Assembly (NCBI RefSeq): GCF_964355755.1
Contig: NC_092670.1
Coordinates: 3,127,001-3,191,000 of the forward strand
DNA: 64,000 bases
From: Antedon mediterranea
Taxonomy: Eukaryota > Echinodermata > Crinoidea > Comatulida > Antedonidae
Direction of reading: 5' to 3'
Below the pieces are notes generated by a model that made no database searches, was not told the origin of the DNA, and saw nothing but the letters and a program-made list of their open reading frames with translations. This document shows positions 45,944 to 58,919 of this stretch, in pieces; positions within the stretch are counted from its first letter, which is position 1; each line of letters opens with the position of its first letter. Both the position numbers and the translations under genes were made by a program.

Positions 45944-47885
45944 AAATGTAAAATATATTTGTTTGTCTCTTGAACGGTAAAAGTTTCAATTTATATAAGC
46001 GCCCAGTGAAGCAGAACGAAGGCTGTGAAATGAGGCTAGATTACAAGTGCAGCTACGGCAAAATCACACTGTGGTTACAGAATAGCAAATTCGTGAAATG
46101 GTCAATCTTCCGACGACTCGTTATCATTAACCATATCAATTACTTTTGTAAAATTATACTTATCTGATGTAATTTTAGTCGGTCTTCCCATTTATAAAGT
46201 CAATTTTCTATGAAAATCCATCAAAACAGTGAAAAATTAGATAAGTTTGCACTTTACGTTTGCCGATTTTCGCACTGACTTAGGGAAAGCCTTCAAAATC
46301 AATGAAGCGTAACGTATACATTCCTGCTGAGCGAGGAGAGCGAGACGACGATACACGTGCTCTCTCTGCCCATGCCTGGCATCGTCACGTGATAAGCAGA
46401 TACAGTATACAATACCAAACTGGTCGGGTCGAGTATACCCCGTCTATAATCACAACATGAACGATGTACAGTATTTGATTGAAGGTCGACTCAACCTACC
46501 GGAATGGTATAGATAATATAGCTCGAATGAGAGAGTTGGAATATTTGTAAACATAAGTACAGTATTGCTAATTTTAACAAGTGTAGCCTATAGTAAAAGG
46601 CCTGGTAGTATCAATTCGCATAGGGTCTACTACACTAGCTAGCTCAATTTTAACTGGGCCGGATCGGCTAGGCTCTAGGCTAGGCCTCCTTCCTACTACG
46701 GTCTACTTGCTTGATGCAGTATCCGCTTTTTTGGAGAGTAAACTAGGCCTACTTATTAGACGATCGGGACACCATACGTGCGGACGGCGATCGGACCTTG
46801 TTTTGCCTCAATATTTACTGCCGATTTTTGTAGAACGTTTTAGGTTTAGATTGTTGTTTAGGAGTTTGGTTGATAGGATGGGTTTGGAATCCACTGAGTT
46901 TTGTTATTGATGGGCCAATCGTTTAGTAATAGGCTAGCTAGGCCCATGAATGATGGCCCCAATCAATGTTTTAACGTAGCCATCGTGGCATGGAATCCCT
47001 AGTCAGAAATGGCTCTCACCCCGGCATGAATAAAATGATTTAGGCTAGGCCTAGCCTAGTACGTGAAGCCGATATACGATCTGTACTATTAATTCGAGGT
47101 ATAAAAATAGTATAATTTATGACTCCGTAATCTGTACTAAATTTTGTATTTCATTAAATGTCAAATAAATATATGCTACTACTGTTATTATTACACTTTA
47201 GGCCTAGCTTAGGAAATCTACAAAAAATGTATTTAACAATGATCGGGTGGTCGTCGTTTGACAGAGGAGAGAGAACACAACGTACAAGCTTGACGTCGCG
47301 AGTTTGGAATCCACTGATGACGTGATTTTGTGAATATCTCATGAATATTAATGAGCTTCCCTAAGCTGCTGAAAAACAGATTTTCCATGAATTTACCCTA
47401 AAATGTATATGAAATTTAATTTTTTTAATTTCTTGTTATTACTTCTTCATTCTGACATGTCTATATTGTTATAATATTTTTTATTTAATAAATAAACGAT
47501 ATTTAAAAGCAATTTTAAACCCAGAATCCCCCTTTAATTTCCCTAAGTCAGTGCGAAAATCGGCAAACGTAAAGTGCAAACATATCTAATTTTTCACTGT
47601 TTTGATGAATTTTCATAGAACATTGACTTTATAAATGGGAAGACCGACTAAAATTACATCAGATAAGTATAATTTTACAAAAGTAATTGATATGGTTAAT
47701 GATAACGAGTCGTCGGCAGATTGACCATTTCACGAATTTCCTATTCTGTAACACAGTGTCATATCGCCGTAGCTGCACTTGTAATCTGGCCTCATTTCAC
47801 AGCCTTCGTTCTGCTTCACTGGGCGCTTATATAAATTGAAACTTTTACCGTTCAAGAGACAAACAAATATATTTTACATTTTTTA
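45944..47885. mobile_element. Long inverted-repeat element (about 340-bp arms)
   Basis: The left arm (about 45944-46287) begins AAAATGTAAAATATATTTG and ends CACTGACTTAGGGAAA. The right arm (about 47539-47882) is its reverse complement with few differences. The middle (46288-47359) is rich in TAGGCCT and CTAGGC motifs and has no recognisable gene. A TA is found next to each outer end, but no clear target duplication. It could be a non-autonomous DNA transposon or a fold-back element. The left end abuts the last Helentron-like unit exactly. Confidence 0.55.
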
Positions 47886-48083
47886 CTATTCATTTTAAAC
47901 CCGGAACCCCCCCCCCCCCTAAGCTGCTGAAAAACAGACTTTCCATGAATTTACCCTAAAATGTATATGAAATTTAATTTTTTTAATTTCTCGTTATTAC
48001 TTCTTCATTCTGACATGTCTATATTGTTATAATATTTTTTAGTTTAATAAATAAACGATATTTAAAAGCAATTTTAAACCCAG
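47360..48083. repeat. Direct repeat pair flanking the right inverted arm
   Basis: The block CTAAGCTGCTGAAAAACAGA to AATTTTAAACCCAG occurs at about 47358-47528 and again at about 47920-48083 with few changes. The right inverted arm and a short poly-C run (about 47908-47918) lie between them. The second copy therefore postdates or accompanied the inverted insertion. Confidence 0.75.
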
Positions 48084-48327
48084 TATTTGTTTTGCAAGTA
48101 CTAAAATGCTGAGATAAAAGGATTACTCAAGTACATAAAACGCAATCCTGTTGTGGTGTAGCTATTTTGCCTAAATTAGAAAACAATTAAAAATTAACAA
48201 CTAAAACATTTGTTTCCTTTATCTAGTAGCTACATTAGATCAACTTTCGTATGCACTTAGAGGTCCAGAGAATTTGACTTCAGAAATTGGTTTAGAATGG
48301 TCAAACAATCATTTTTGGCTTGGTTAC

Positions 48328-48870
48328 ACATTTTGAAAATGTGGCAAAAAACACCAATAGGTCCTTAAACCTCGACAACCACTGGTCACAGCAAGGTAAT
48401 TTTGGTCTCAAATTGATCAGAAGGTATACAATTATATTTAGTCTAATGGGACATTTTAGTGAAAAATTACCGAAAATGCCATTTCTGACCTTTGACCCAT
48501 TCCCCATGTATGTATCTCCGTAACTACTGTTTGTAGACACTTAAATTAGACACTTAAATTGCAATATACATATTACTTGTTGCACATTTTGAAAAATGTT
48601 ACAAACGGTCAAAGGGTCAGGTCAAGGGTTATATGAACAAACACAAATAAGGTACTTGTATCTCGGCAACCACTGGTCACAGCAAGTCAATTTTAGTCTC
48701 AAAATGTTAAGAAGGCATGCATTCATATTCAGTCTAATGGGACATTTTAGTAAAAAATGATCAGAAATGCCATTTCTGATCTTTGACCCACATACCAGGG
48801 CATCTTTATATCTATGCAAGTACTGGTCGTAGGAACTTAAATTTGGTATCAAGTGTTGGAAATATACATA
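48328..48870. repeat. Diverged tandem repeat, period about 291 bp
   Basis: Two copies share CACATTTTGAAAA, CCACTGGTCACAGCAAG (48379 and 48670), AGTCTAATGGGACATTTTAG and TTTGACCCA. The frames open across them on both strands are not conserved as protein. This is non-coding repeat; 48084-48327 before it holds nothing recognised. Confidence 0.7.
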
Positions 48871-49363
48871 TTTACATTCATTCTAACAGAAAATTTGGTG
48901 AAAAGATGATCAGAAATACTATTAATTACTAATGTTTCAAACAAAAAACATCCCTCTACACAACTTATTCTTATATAAATGTTATGCAATAACTGATGCT
49001 TTTTAAAGCATTTAAAAATGGTTTCATTATAGGAATTACAACAAATCCTTTACTGTTTGTAATTGTACTTTTGCTTATAATAATGCTAGAAAATATTGTT
49101 GACCCTTGAGGACGATCAAACATTAATAGGGAAGTCGAACTCAACAGTTTTTTTCAGAATGATAGAAGTAACTTACCGTCCGAATAAATACCCCAGGCAT
49201 TTATTGTTCAGAGGGGTGTTTAGGGGGAGGGGTGTTTATTCAGTGGAGGTGTAATATGGTAACATGTATAATCAAATAAATACACCCTAGATATAAAAAA
49301 TACAACACAATTAATATCGTAATAAGAATAACTGGAGTAAACCTCCTTCATCTGGGTGCAAGT
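48871..49363. other. No feature recognised
   Basis: AT-rich non-coding sequence between the 0.3-kb repeat and the fold-back element. Confidence 0.5.
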
Positions 49364-50708
49364 ACAATCATACGAAAGCCCATTAATGCCATTTTAAGTA
49401 TATGTTTTTCGAACGTAATCCGTTATAACGAATTAGTAATTCGTTTGAACGGATTAATAATATGTTCAAACGAATTAGTAATCCGTTCAAACGAATTGCA
49501 ACATATACAACAAGTGCCATTTAAAGTATATGTTGTAATTCGTTTGAACGGATTACTAATTCGTTTGAACAGATTACTAATCCGTTCAAACGAATTACTA
49601 ATTTGTTTAAACGGATTACTAATTCGTTCAAACGAATTACTAATTTGTTTAAACGGATTAGTAATCCGTTCAAACGAATTACTAATTCGTTCAAACGAAT
49701 TAGTAATCCGTTTAAACGAATTAGTAATTTGTTTAAACAAATTAATAATTTGTTTAAACGGATTATTAATCTGTTTGAACAAATTAGTAATTCGTTTGAA
49801 CGAATTAGTAATCCGTTTAAACAAATTATTAATTTGTTTAAACAAATTAATAATTTGTTCAAACGGATTACTAATTCGTTAGAACGAATTAGTAATTCGT
49901 TTGAACAAATTAGTAATCCGTTTAAACAAATTACTAATCCGTTTGAACGGATTCCTAATTCGTTTTAACAGATTATTAATCTGTTTAAACAAATTAGTAA
50001 TTCGTTTGAACAGATTAGTAATCCGTTCAAACGAATTACAACATATTCTTTAAATGGCACTTGTTGTATATGTTGCAATTGGTTTGAACGGATTACTAAT
50101 TCGTTTGAACAGATTACTAATCCGTTCAAACGAATTACTAATTTGTTTAAACAGATTAATAATCTGTTCAAACGAATTAGGAATCCGTCCAAACGGATTA
50201 GTAATTTGTTTAAACGGATTACTAATCTGTTTAAACGAATTACTAATTCGTTTAAACAAATTATTAATTTGTTTAAACAAATTATTAATTTGTTTAAACA
50301 AATTATTAATTTGTTTAAACAAATTACTAATTTGTTTAAACGGATTACTAATTCGTTTGAACGAATTAGTAATCCATTTAAACAAATTATTAATTCGTTT
50401 AAACAAATTAGTAATCCGTTTAAACAAATTAGTAATTCGTTTGAACGAATTAGTAATTCGTTTGAACGAATTAGTAATACGTTTAAACAAATTAGTAATT
50501 CGTTTGAACGGATTAGTAATCCGTTTAAACGAATTACAACATATACTTTAAATGGCACTTGTTGTATATGTTGCAATTCGTTTGAACGGATTACTAATTC
50601 GTTTGAACAGATTATTAATCCGTTCAAACGAATTACTAATTCGTTAGAACGGATTACGTTCGAAAAACATATACTTCAAATGGCATTAATGGGCTTTCGT
50701 ACAATCAT
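49364..50708. mobile_element. Fold-back element made of a palindromic 21-bp minisatellite, 8-bp target duplication
   Basis: ACAATCAT at 49364-49371 and 50701-50708 flank termini ACGAAAGCCC (49372) and GGGCTTTCGT (ending 50700). The outermost 70 or so bases of each end are reverse complements with about two mismatches. The interior consists of 21-bp units built around AATTAGTAATTCGTTTGAAC, themselves near-palindromic. It is interrupted three times (about 49499, 50039, 50536) by a block in which AACATATAC and GTATATGTT enclose AAGTGCCATTTAAA or its complement. Since 21 is a multiple of three and the unit lacks stops, long frames (up to 220 codons) open on both strands; they are not genes. An 8-bp duplication fits hAT-type or fold-back elements, but no transposase is present. 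Confidence 0.75.
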
Positions 50709-53700
50709 GATATTAAAAAGGTCGGAGACAACTATAATAGACCAATTCATTGTCATAATTGTGTATGACACTGTTGTATAATATTTTTGAATGTCACTGA
50801 CAAATTATACATATACATGGCTGTTCCCAGTGTACATAACACCTATATATGTATAAGCAACTGATTTACCATATGTTAACTATAACCATGCTTACAATTA
50901 ATAAAACTTGCATTTACAATATTTATTGTAGATTTGATCGATCAGAGGTATAATAATCAGGAGTTGTTATCACGAGTTGATGCTGTGTCATACTGTACGT
51001 TTGGTGTTGTATAACTTGATGTACTGTTATATTGTGATTGTTTGTTGTTGGATTGGTGTTGTGAATTATTTATTGTAAGGGCCCGTTTCTGCTGCCAAAA
51101 ATATACCATATATATATACGGTATATTTTATATACGGTATATTTTTTGGCAGCAGAAACGGGTCTCATAAAAAATATTCCGTATTATATGCGGTATATAT
51201 ACCGCATAAATATCCCCATCGTTTGTGGATATTATACGATATATTCCAAAATATACCGTATATTTCGTACCCCGTTTCTGCTGCACTCAAAATATACCGT
51301 ATATGTGACCCGGTCCATGGCACGATGTCAAAAACTAACAGAACGTGACGCGTTTGTTTGGTTTTTCTGCTGCATTGACACACATGTGTATAAGCAAGCA
51401 ACAGATCAAAATGTCACTCAGTGGACTGGAGAAATAACTATTTTTGCAATTCAATTGTGGGGAGCAGCGAAGGTTGGGGGAGACTGCATGGCAACAGAAG
51501 AGGTCGTCTTCTAGCCCTAGCGACTCTTCTTCTAGCCCTCCTGTCATCATCATCATCATCGTCGATGAAGTTGGATGTTCCGAGAAGAACAGCCGCCAAA
51601 GTTATCAGCAAACGCTGTCGTCTTCTTTGCATAAATCTAGTCAATGCCCATTCTACATTTCTAGATTGTGCTTGTATGTGCGGTGTAAATTCGTTGCCAC
51701 TTCTGCTCATTAGATTTAAAATAGAAAGCAATGCTACGATGTTTTGAGAAACCATCATTGTTTTGTTTTTGTCAGGTATAAACCTCACTACACGAGACTC
51801 TAGGTCAATCTATACTTCCGTCTCATGAAGTGCATTTTGGGTAAAATGAAAGCCAACTTTTTCACAGCCCACCCACGAAGTATGTGCAGCGGAAACAGTG
51901 CACGGATTTCATAATTATATGGTATATGTACGGTATATTTTGGATTGGCAGCAGAAACTATTAGTTTTATTTATGATTGAACACACAATTCTCTAGTATG
52001 TCATAATCACATTTAATTTTAAGGAATAATCAAATTCTATCTTTTCAGAAAATTATTATTACATTTGCGGATTAAAAATGTATAATTTTGATTGGTTAAC
52101 TGTTTGTTTGATATTTTTTTCTGGGCTAGATAATCTAATTAAAAATTGTTTATTGTTACGGAAATGTACAGTGTTTACTGTAGGACCAGTATTCACTTTT
52201 AAAATTTCCCATGTATTTATTATTGCTGTTTGCGAAGCGAACTTTGTTAAATGACGCCCCAGATGGTCGGAAATGGTACTTTCACACATAAAATTCATGA
52301 TAAATGGCAGCTCTAATTTACAGGAAAAGGCACTCTCATGTAGCATGCTACAGTACCAATAAGCAAAACGATCTACTTTTTCCTCCAATAAATACACGTA
52401 ACTAATGAAAGAACGATAACATTTTTTTGCCGATTTCAATCACTCAGTATTTTGTTTTGATTGCGTTGCGTTCAATGCGAACGTATGTCTAGGGGAAGCC
52501 CCGAAAAAAAGCGCGAAGTTCAATGCTTATTATAGCTCAATATTTATTTACATCAATTTGTTGAGGAAATTAAATATATATAAATATGTATTGATACAGT
52601 TGAGTACGTATCGGTGGGTGGCCTAGAAAAAAAAATTGGTTGCTATAATGTATACTACAGTACACAGTTACATAGTTACTGTAGTGTACTATTATTATTA
52701 ACATATCCTCTCTATGATGGATGATGGATACTACCCAGTATTCACTTTTAAATTTTCCCATGTATTTATTATTGCTGTTTCAAAAAATATTTCCAACAAT
52801 GCATCCATAAACAATATAATAATTATCAGTATCAGAAACCAGTTTTTTAGCTAATAATTTTTTTTTGTCCTACCTTTATTGTCGCATAATTTATTTTTAA
52901 CAGTTAAATGACATAATAAATGAATTAAAATTGTTAATTGTTTCTTAATATTGTTAAACATTTCTTCTGTTTGTTGTTTAGTTTAATGTACTGTTTAGGG
53001 ATTCTGAATTATTGTAAACTCTTCATTTCAACCTTTGGTTGTTTTTGAGCATTTTATACCAACCAGTCATATAAAAATATGAATTGTATAGACGGCATTA
53101 TAGAGGGTGACAAACACAATTTGTAATCCATCGGAAGGTAGTGTCGAACAGAAAATAAATTTATCCCAAATCTGAAAGAAATAAAGATTCACGGCCGACC
53201 ATATCCTGTTGACTTTTGGTGTAAAAAAATTAATAAAATCTCCTAAAACCGTATAAAGTATGAAAGTGTCATTATTATTTCTTGTCATTTAAATTCTGCT
53301 CCCATAACAGAAATATTTCATACCTGCTGACTGCAGCAATGATAGTGTGCAGTGTTTGGATGCCATGATGAGAGGGAACATGGACAGAATTAGTTTCCTT
53401 GTTCTAATTATTTCGTAAATGTTGTTTTGTGTTTTAGTCTGTAATGTAAGAATTTATATTGCAAGTTAAAGTTTGTGGTTTTTGTAGATTATTATTGACT
53501 CTTTTTATGTAAGTCAGTGAGCAAGCGTTGTAAATGCAGATTAAAAAAATTAGGCTTCTGCTATCTCCGAGAGTAACATAATGTAGGCTTACTTATGTAA
53601 AATAGTAACCAATGCTTTTACATTTTTAAGCTTCCTATTACAGTATCATTGTTCATGTGGTCAAGCTAAACATATCAAAAAGGACTTTATTTCAATATAT

Positions 53701-54388
53701 TGAAAGTTTTAATAACTGAAGCAACTAACCAATTTCTGATGTAGCCGTTTTTCGTCTTCCTTTTCCTTCATTGCTACTGGTTGCCACTTGCCCTGTTTAA
53801 TAAATGACAGGACAAAATCTAAATTTACAATGATATATTCTATACCTCTTTAAAAATATTACTGGGAGCATTAATTCAACATGAATACAGGAAAAGGCAC
53901 TCTCATGTAGCATGCTACCAATAAGAAAAACGATCATACTTTTTCCCTCCAATAAACACAAGAACGATAACATTTTTTTCGCCGATTTCAATCACTCAGT
54001 ATTTTGTTTTGATTGCATTGCATTCAAGTTTGTACTGTAGAGATATGGTTCGGCAAAAAAAATGGTGAAAAATTTGTTGTCATGATATTCTTTTTAATCA
54101 GATCAAAATGTATAGTGCTGCATAGGGAATAATTAATATCCCCAAAAAAGTTAGTTGAAAGTGTAATACAGAATCTCCTTAAATACAGCTGAATATACTC
54201 TGACAACAATTTGAAGCTCAGTTGGTCGAAAATAACAAAATAAATTGGATTAGCTTGTCAAAAGTTCAAATGCAATAACATTATAAATAGACAATATAGT
54301 AGACAATTATCTGACCAAATTAAAGAGGTAGCACTAAATAAACTCTCAAAACACATTTCACAACCTTTCCTTCAAAAGGGGCCCTAAG
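50404..54388. repeat. Tandem segmental duplication, copy 1 (about 4 kb)
   Basis: Runs from inside the 21-bp minisatellite to AAGGGGCCCTAAGC (54375-54388) and is repeated directly afterwards. It contains the right end of the fold-back element, one TATACCGTATA element (51076-51962) and non-coding sequence. Within it, a block around 52320-52480 (AGGAAAAGGCACTCTCATGT, GATAACATTTTTTT, CACTCAGTATTTTGTTTTGA) recurs diverged at 53888-54040. The 126-codon minus frame at 52059-52439 starts at TTG and lies in this internal repeat; it matches no family I know. Confidence 0.9.
51076..51962. mobile_element. TATACCGTATA-rich inverted-repeat element, copy A
   Basis: The left end TAAGGGCCCGTTTCTGCTGCC and the right end GGCAGCAGAAAC are inverted. 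A hairpin of about 80 bp (51080-51162) sits at the left end, with CCCGTTTCTGCTGCC pairing to GGCAGCAGAAACGGG around repeated TATACCGTATA. A further GTTTCTGCTGC copy lies near 51275. The middle (51330-51900) is non-coding. It includes a (CAT)n run near 51545 that makes overlapping frames in four readings. Confidence 0.6.
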
Positions 54389-55060
54389 CAAATTAGTAAT
54401 CCGTTTAAACAAATTAGTAATTCGTTTGAACGAATTAGTAATTCGTTTGAACAAATTAGTAATCCGTTTAAACAAATTAGTAATTTGTTTGAACGGATTA
54501 GTAATCCGTTTAAACGAATTACAACATATACTTTAAATGGCACTTGTTGTATATGTTGCAATTCGTTTGAACGGATTACTAATTCGTTTGAACAGATTAT
54601 TAATCCGTTCAAACGAATTACTAATTCGTTAGAACGGATTACGTTCGAAAAACATATACTTCAAATGGCATTAATGGGCTTTCGTACAATCATGATATTA
54701 AAAAGGTCGGAGACAACTATAATAGACCAATTCATTGTCATAATTGTGTATGACACTGTTGTATAATATTTTTGAATGTCACTGACAAATTATACATATA
54801 CATGGCTGTTCCCAGTGTACATAACACCTATATATGTATAAGCAACTGATTTACCATATGTTAACTATAACCATGCTTACAATTAATAAAACTTGCATTT
54901 ACAATATTTATTGTAGATTTGATCGATCAGAGGTATAATAATCAGGAGTTGTTATCACGAGTTGATGCTGTGTCATACTGTACGTTTGGTGTTGTATAAC
55001 TTGATGTACTGTTATATTGTGATTGTTTGTTGTTGGATTGGTGTTGTGAATTATTTATTG

Positions 55061-55945
55061 TAAGGGCCCGTTTCTGCTGCCAAAAATATACCATATATAT
55101 ACGGTATATTTTATATACGGTATATTTTTTGGCAGCAGAAACGGGTCTCATAAAAAATATTCCGTATTATATGCGGTATATATACCGCATAAATATCCCC
55201 ATCGTTTGTGGATATTATACGATATATTCCAAAATATACCGTATATTTCGTACCCCGTTTCTGCTGCACTCAAAATATACCGTATATGTGACCCGGCCCA
55301 TGGCACGATGTCAAAAACTAACAGAACGTGACGCGTTTGTTTGGTTTTTCTGCTGCATTGACACACATGTGTATAAGCAAGCAACAGATCAAAATGTCAC
55401 TCAGTGGACTGGAGAAATAACTATTTTTGCAATTCAATTGTGGGGAGCAGCGAAGGTTGGGGGAGACTGCATGGCAACAGAAGAGGTCGTCTTCTAGCCC
55501 TAGCGACTCTTCTTCTAGCCCTCCTGTCATCATCATCATCATCGTCGATGAAGTTGGATGTTCCGAGAAGAACAGCCGCCAAAGTTATCAGCAAACGCTG
55601 TCGTCTTCTTTGCATAAATCTAGTCAATGCCCATTCTACATTTCTAGATTGTGCTTGTATGTGCGGTGTAAATTCGTTGCCACTTCTGCTCATTAGATTT
55701 AAAATAGAAAGCAATGCTACGATGTTTTGAGAAACCATCATTGTTTTGTTTTTGTCAGGTATAAACCTCACTACACGAGACTCTAGGTCAATCTATACTT
55801 CCGTCTCATGAAGTGCATTTTGGGTAAAATGAAAGCCAACTTTTTCACAGCCCACCCACGAAGTATGTGCAGCGGAAACAGTGCACGGATTTCATAATTA
55901 TATGGTATATGTACGGTATATTTTGGATTGGCAGCAGAAACTATT
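55061..55945. mobile_element. TATACCGTATA-rich inverted-repeat element, copy B
   Basis: The same element as at 51076-51962, carried along by the 4-kb tandem duplication. It is 2 bp shorter in the AT repeat and has scattered substitutions (for example GGCCCATGG for GGTCCATGG near 55298). Confidence 0.6.
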
Positions 55946-56889
55946 AGTTTTATTTATGATTGAACACACAATTCTCTAGTATGTCATAATCACATTTAAT
56001 TTTAAGGAATAATCAAATTCTATCTTTTCAGAAAATTATTATTACATTTGCTGATTAAAAATGTATAATTTTGATTGGTTAACTGTTTGTTTGATATTTT
56101 TTTCTGGGCTAGATAATCTAATTAAAAATTGTTTATTGTTACGGAAATGTACAGTGTTTACTGTAGGACCAGTATTCACTTTTAAAATTTCCCATGTATT
56201 TATTATTGCTGTTTGCGAAGCGAACTTTGTTAAATGACGCCCCAGATGGTCGGAAATGGTACTTTCACACATAAAATTCATGATAAATGGCAGCTCTAAT
56301 TTACAGGAAAAGGCACTCTCATGTAGCATGCTACAGTACCAATAAGCAAAACGATCTACTTTTTCCTCCAATAAATACACGTAACTAATGAAAGAACGAT
56401 AACATTTTTTTGCCGATTTCAATCACTCAGTATTTTGTTTTGATTGCGTTGCGTTCAATGCGAACGTATGTCTAGGGGAAGCCCCGAAAAAAAGCGCGAA
56501 ATTCAATGCTTATTATAGCTCAATATTTATTTACATCAATTTGTTGAGGAAATTAAATATATATAAATAGGTATTGATACAGTTGAGTACGTATCGGTGG
56601 GTGGCCTAGAAAAAAAATTGGTTGCTATAATGTATACTACAGTACACAGTTACATAGTTACTGTAGTGTACTATTATTATTAACATATCCTCTCTATGAT
56701 GGATGATGGATACTACCCAGTATTCACTTTTAAATTTTCCCATGTATTTATTATTGCTGTTTCAAAAAATATTTCCAACAATGCATCCATAAACAATATA
56801 ATAATTATCAGTATCAGAAACCAGTTTTTTAGCTAATAATTTTTTTTTGTCCTACCTTTATTGTCGCATAATTTATTTTTAACAGTTAA

Positions 56890-57432
56890 AGATGTATTGT
56901 CCCTTGAAACACAAAAAATGAAAAAAAAAATATTCTAAATTTAAATTGGCCATATCAAAGTAATATTAAAGTTATTCACTTTAAGTCGAAAATTCGAGCC
57001 CAAAACAACAATTTTACGTAATTAACAGGTAAATTAATTAGATTAAATTTCATCTGGGAAATCGTCGCAAGCGAAAGTAAACAAAGATTTCGAACCATGA
57101 GTATGCATTATGCATGATGCTAATTAGGATTGTTACAACTTGTCACGGTTGAGAAGGTGTTTTCACACAGATCGCGAGGAAGTTTTATGATTATGCATAC
57201 AGAGTAGCCAAATAAGTGCGTTGCATTATGAGATATGTTTTGATTGAAAACTTTGACTGGAAGTCAAAGTTTTTTTTTGAACAAAAAAACACCTGTATTT
57301 TGGTTAAATTATTTTTTTTTTCGACTAATTTTTGGTGAAAGTTAATAACTATTATGATACTTCAAAATGACCCACTTTTTTTCAAAATAAAAAAAAAAAA
57401 TTTTTGGAATTAATCAAAGGGACAATACATCT
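56890..57432. mobile_element. MITE, 543 bp, TTAA (or TA) target duplication
   Basis: The ends are inverted: AGATGTATTGTCCCTT at the left and AAGGGACAATACATCT at the right, flanked by TTAA at 56886-56889 and 57433-57436. Copy 1 of the duplication keeps the empty site with one TTAA (CAGTTAAATGAC, about 52903-52914). TTAA duplication suggests a piggyBac-type element; a TA duplication with ends one base longer would fit Tc1/mariner and cannot be excluded. No coding capacity. Confidence 0.85.
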
Positions 57433-58919
57433 TTAAATGACATAATAAATGAATTAAAATTGTTAATTGTTTCTTAATATTGTTAAACATTTCTTCTGTT
57501 TGTTGTTTAGTTTAATGTACTGTTTAGGGATTCTGAATTATTGTAAACTCTTCATTTCAACCTTTGGTTGTTTTTGAGCATTTTATACCAACCAGTCATA
57601 TAAAAATATGAATTGTATAGACGGCATTATAGAGGGTGACAAACACAATTTGTAATCCATCGGAAGGTAGTGTCGAACAGAAAATAAATTTATCCCAAAT
57701 CTGAAAGAAATAAAGATTCACGGCCGACCATATCCTGTTGACTTTTGGTGTAAAAAAATTAATAAAATCTCCTAAAACCGTATAAAGTATGAAAGTGTCA
57801 TTATTATTTCTTGTCATTTAAATTCTGCTCCCATAACAGAAATATTTCATACCTGCTGACTGCAGCAATGATAGTGTGCAGTGTTTAGATGCCATGATGA
57901 GAGGGAACATGGACAGAATTAGTTTCCTTGTTCTAATTATTTCGTAAATGTTGTTTTGTGTTTTAGTCTGTAATGTAAGAATTTATATTGCAAGTTAAAG
58001 TTTGTGGTTTTTGTAGATTATTATTGACTCTTTTTATGTAAGTCAGTGAGCAAGCGTTGTAAATGCAGATTAAAAAAATTAGGCTTCTGCTATCTCCGAG
58101 AGTAACATAATGTAGGCTTACTTATGTAAAATAGTAACCAATGCTTTTACATTTTTAAGCTTCCTATTACAGTATCATTGTTCATGTGGTCAAGTTAAAC
58201 ATATCAAAAAGGACTTTATTTCAATATATTGAAAGTTTTAATAACTGAAGCAACTAACCAATTTCTGATGTAGCCGTTTTTCGACTTCCTTGTTCTTCAT
58301 TGCTACTGGTTGCCACTTGCCCTGTTTAATAAATGACAGGACAAAATCTAAATTTACAATGATATATTCTATACCTCTTTAAAAATATTACTGGGAGCAT
58401 TAATTCAACACGAATACAGGAAAAGGCACTCTCATGTAGCATGCTACCAATAAGAAAAACGATCATACTTTTTCCCTCCAATAAACACAAGAACGATAAC
58501 ATTTTTTTCGCCGATTTCAATCACTCAGTATTTTGTTTTGATTGCATTGCATTCAAGTTTGTACTGTAGAGATATGGTTCGGCAAAAAAAATGGTGAAAA
58601 ATTTGTTGTCATGATATTCTTTTTAATCAGATCAAAATGTATAGTGCTGCATAGGGAATAATTAATATCCCCAAAAAAGTTAGTTGAAAATGTAATACAG
58701 AATCTCCTTAAATACAGCTGAATATACTCTGACAACAATTTGAAGCTCAGTTGGTCGAAAATAACAAAATAAATTGGATTAGCTTGTCAAAAGTTCAAAT
58801 GCAATAACATTATAAATAGACAATATAGTAGACAATTATCTGACCAAATTAAAGAGGTAGCACTAAATAAACTCTCAAAACACATTTCACAACCTTTCCT
58901 TCAAAAGGGGCCCTAAGCC

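Larger units (their letters stand above)
54389..58919. repeat. Tandem segmental duplication, copy 2 (with later insertion)
   Basis: The match to copy 1 is close to identical over its length, with offset 3985 then 3983 after a 2-bp AT-repeat difference. It ends at the same CCCTAAGC. It is longer by a 543-bp insertion (56890-57432). The join to copy 1 lies between CCCTAAGC and minisatellite sequence, so one breakpoint was inside the 21-bp repeats. Confidence 0.9.

Noticed and set aside
51335-51788. Overlapping frames in four readings, including a D-rich and an S-rich one
   Set aside because: All cross a CAT/GAT triplet run inside a non-autonomous element and are duplicated with it; no conserved product.
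52059-52439. 126-codon minus frame present in both duplicates
   Set aside because: It starts at TTG, part of it recurs diverged and frame-broken at 53797-53991, and the duplicates are too similar for conservation to mean anything.
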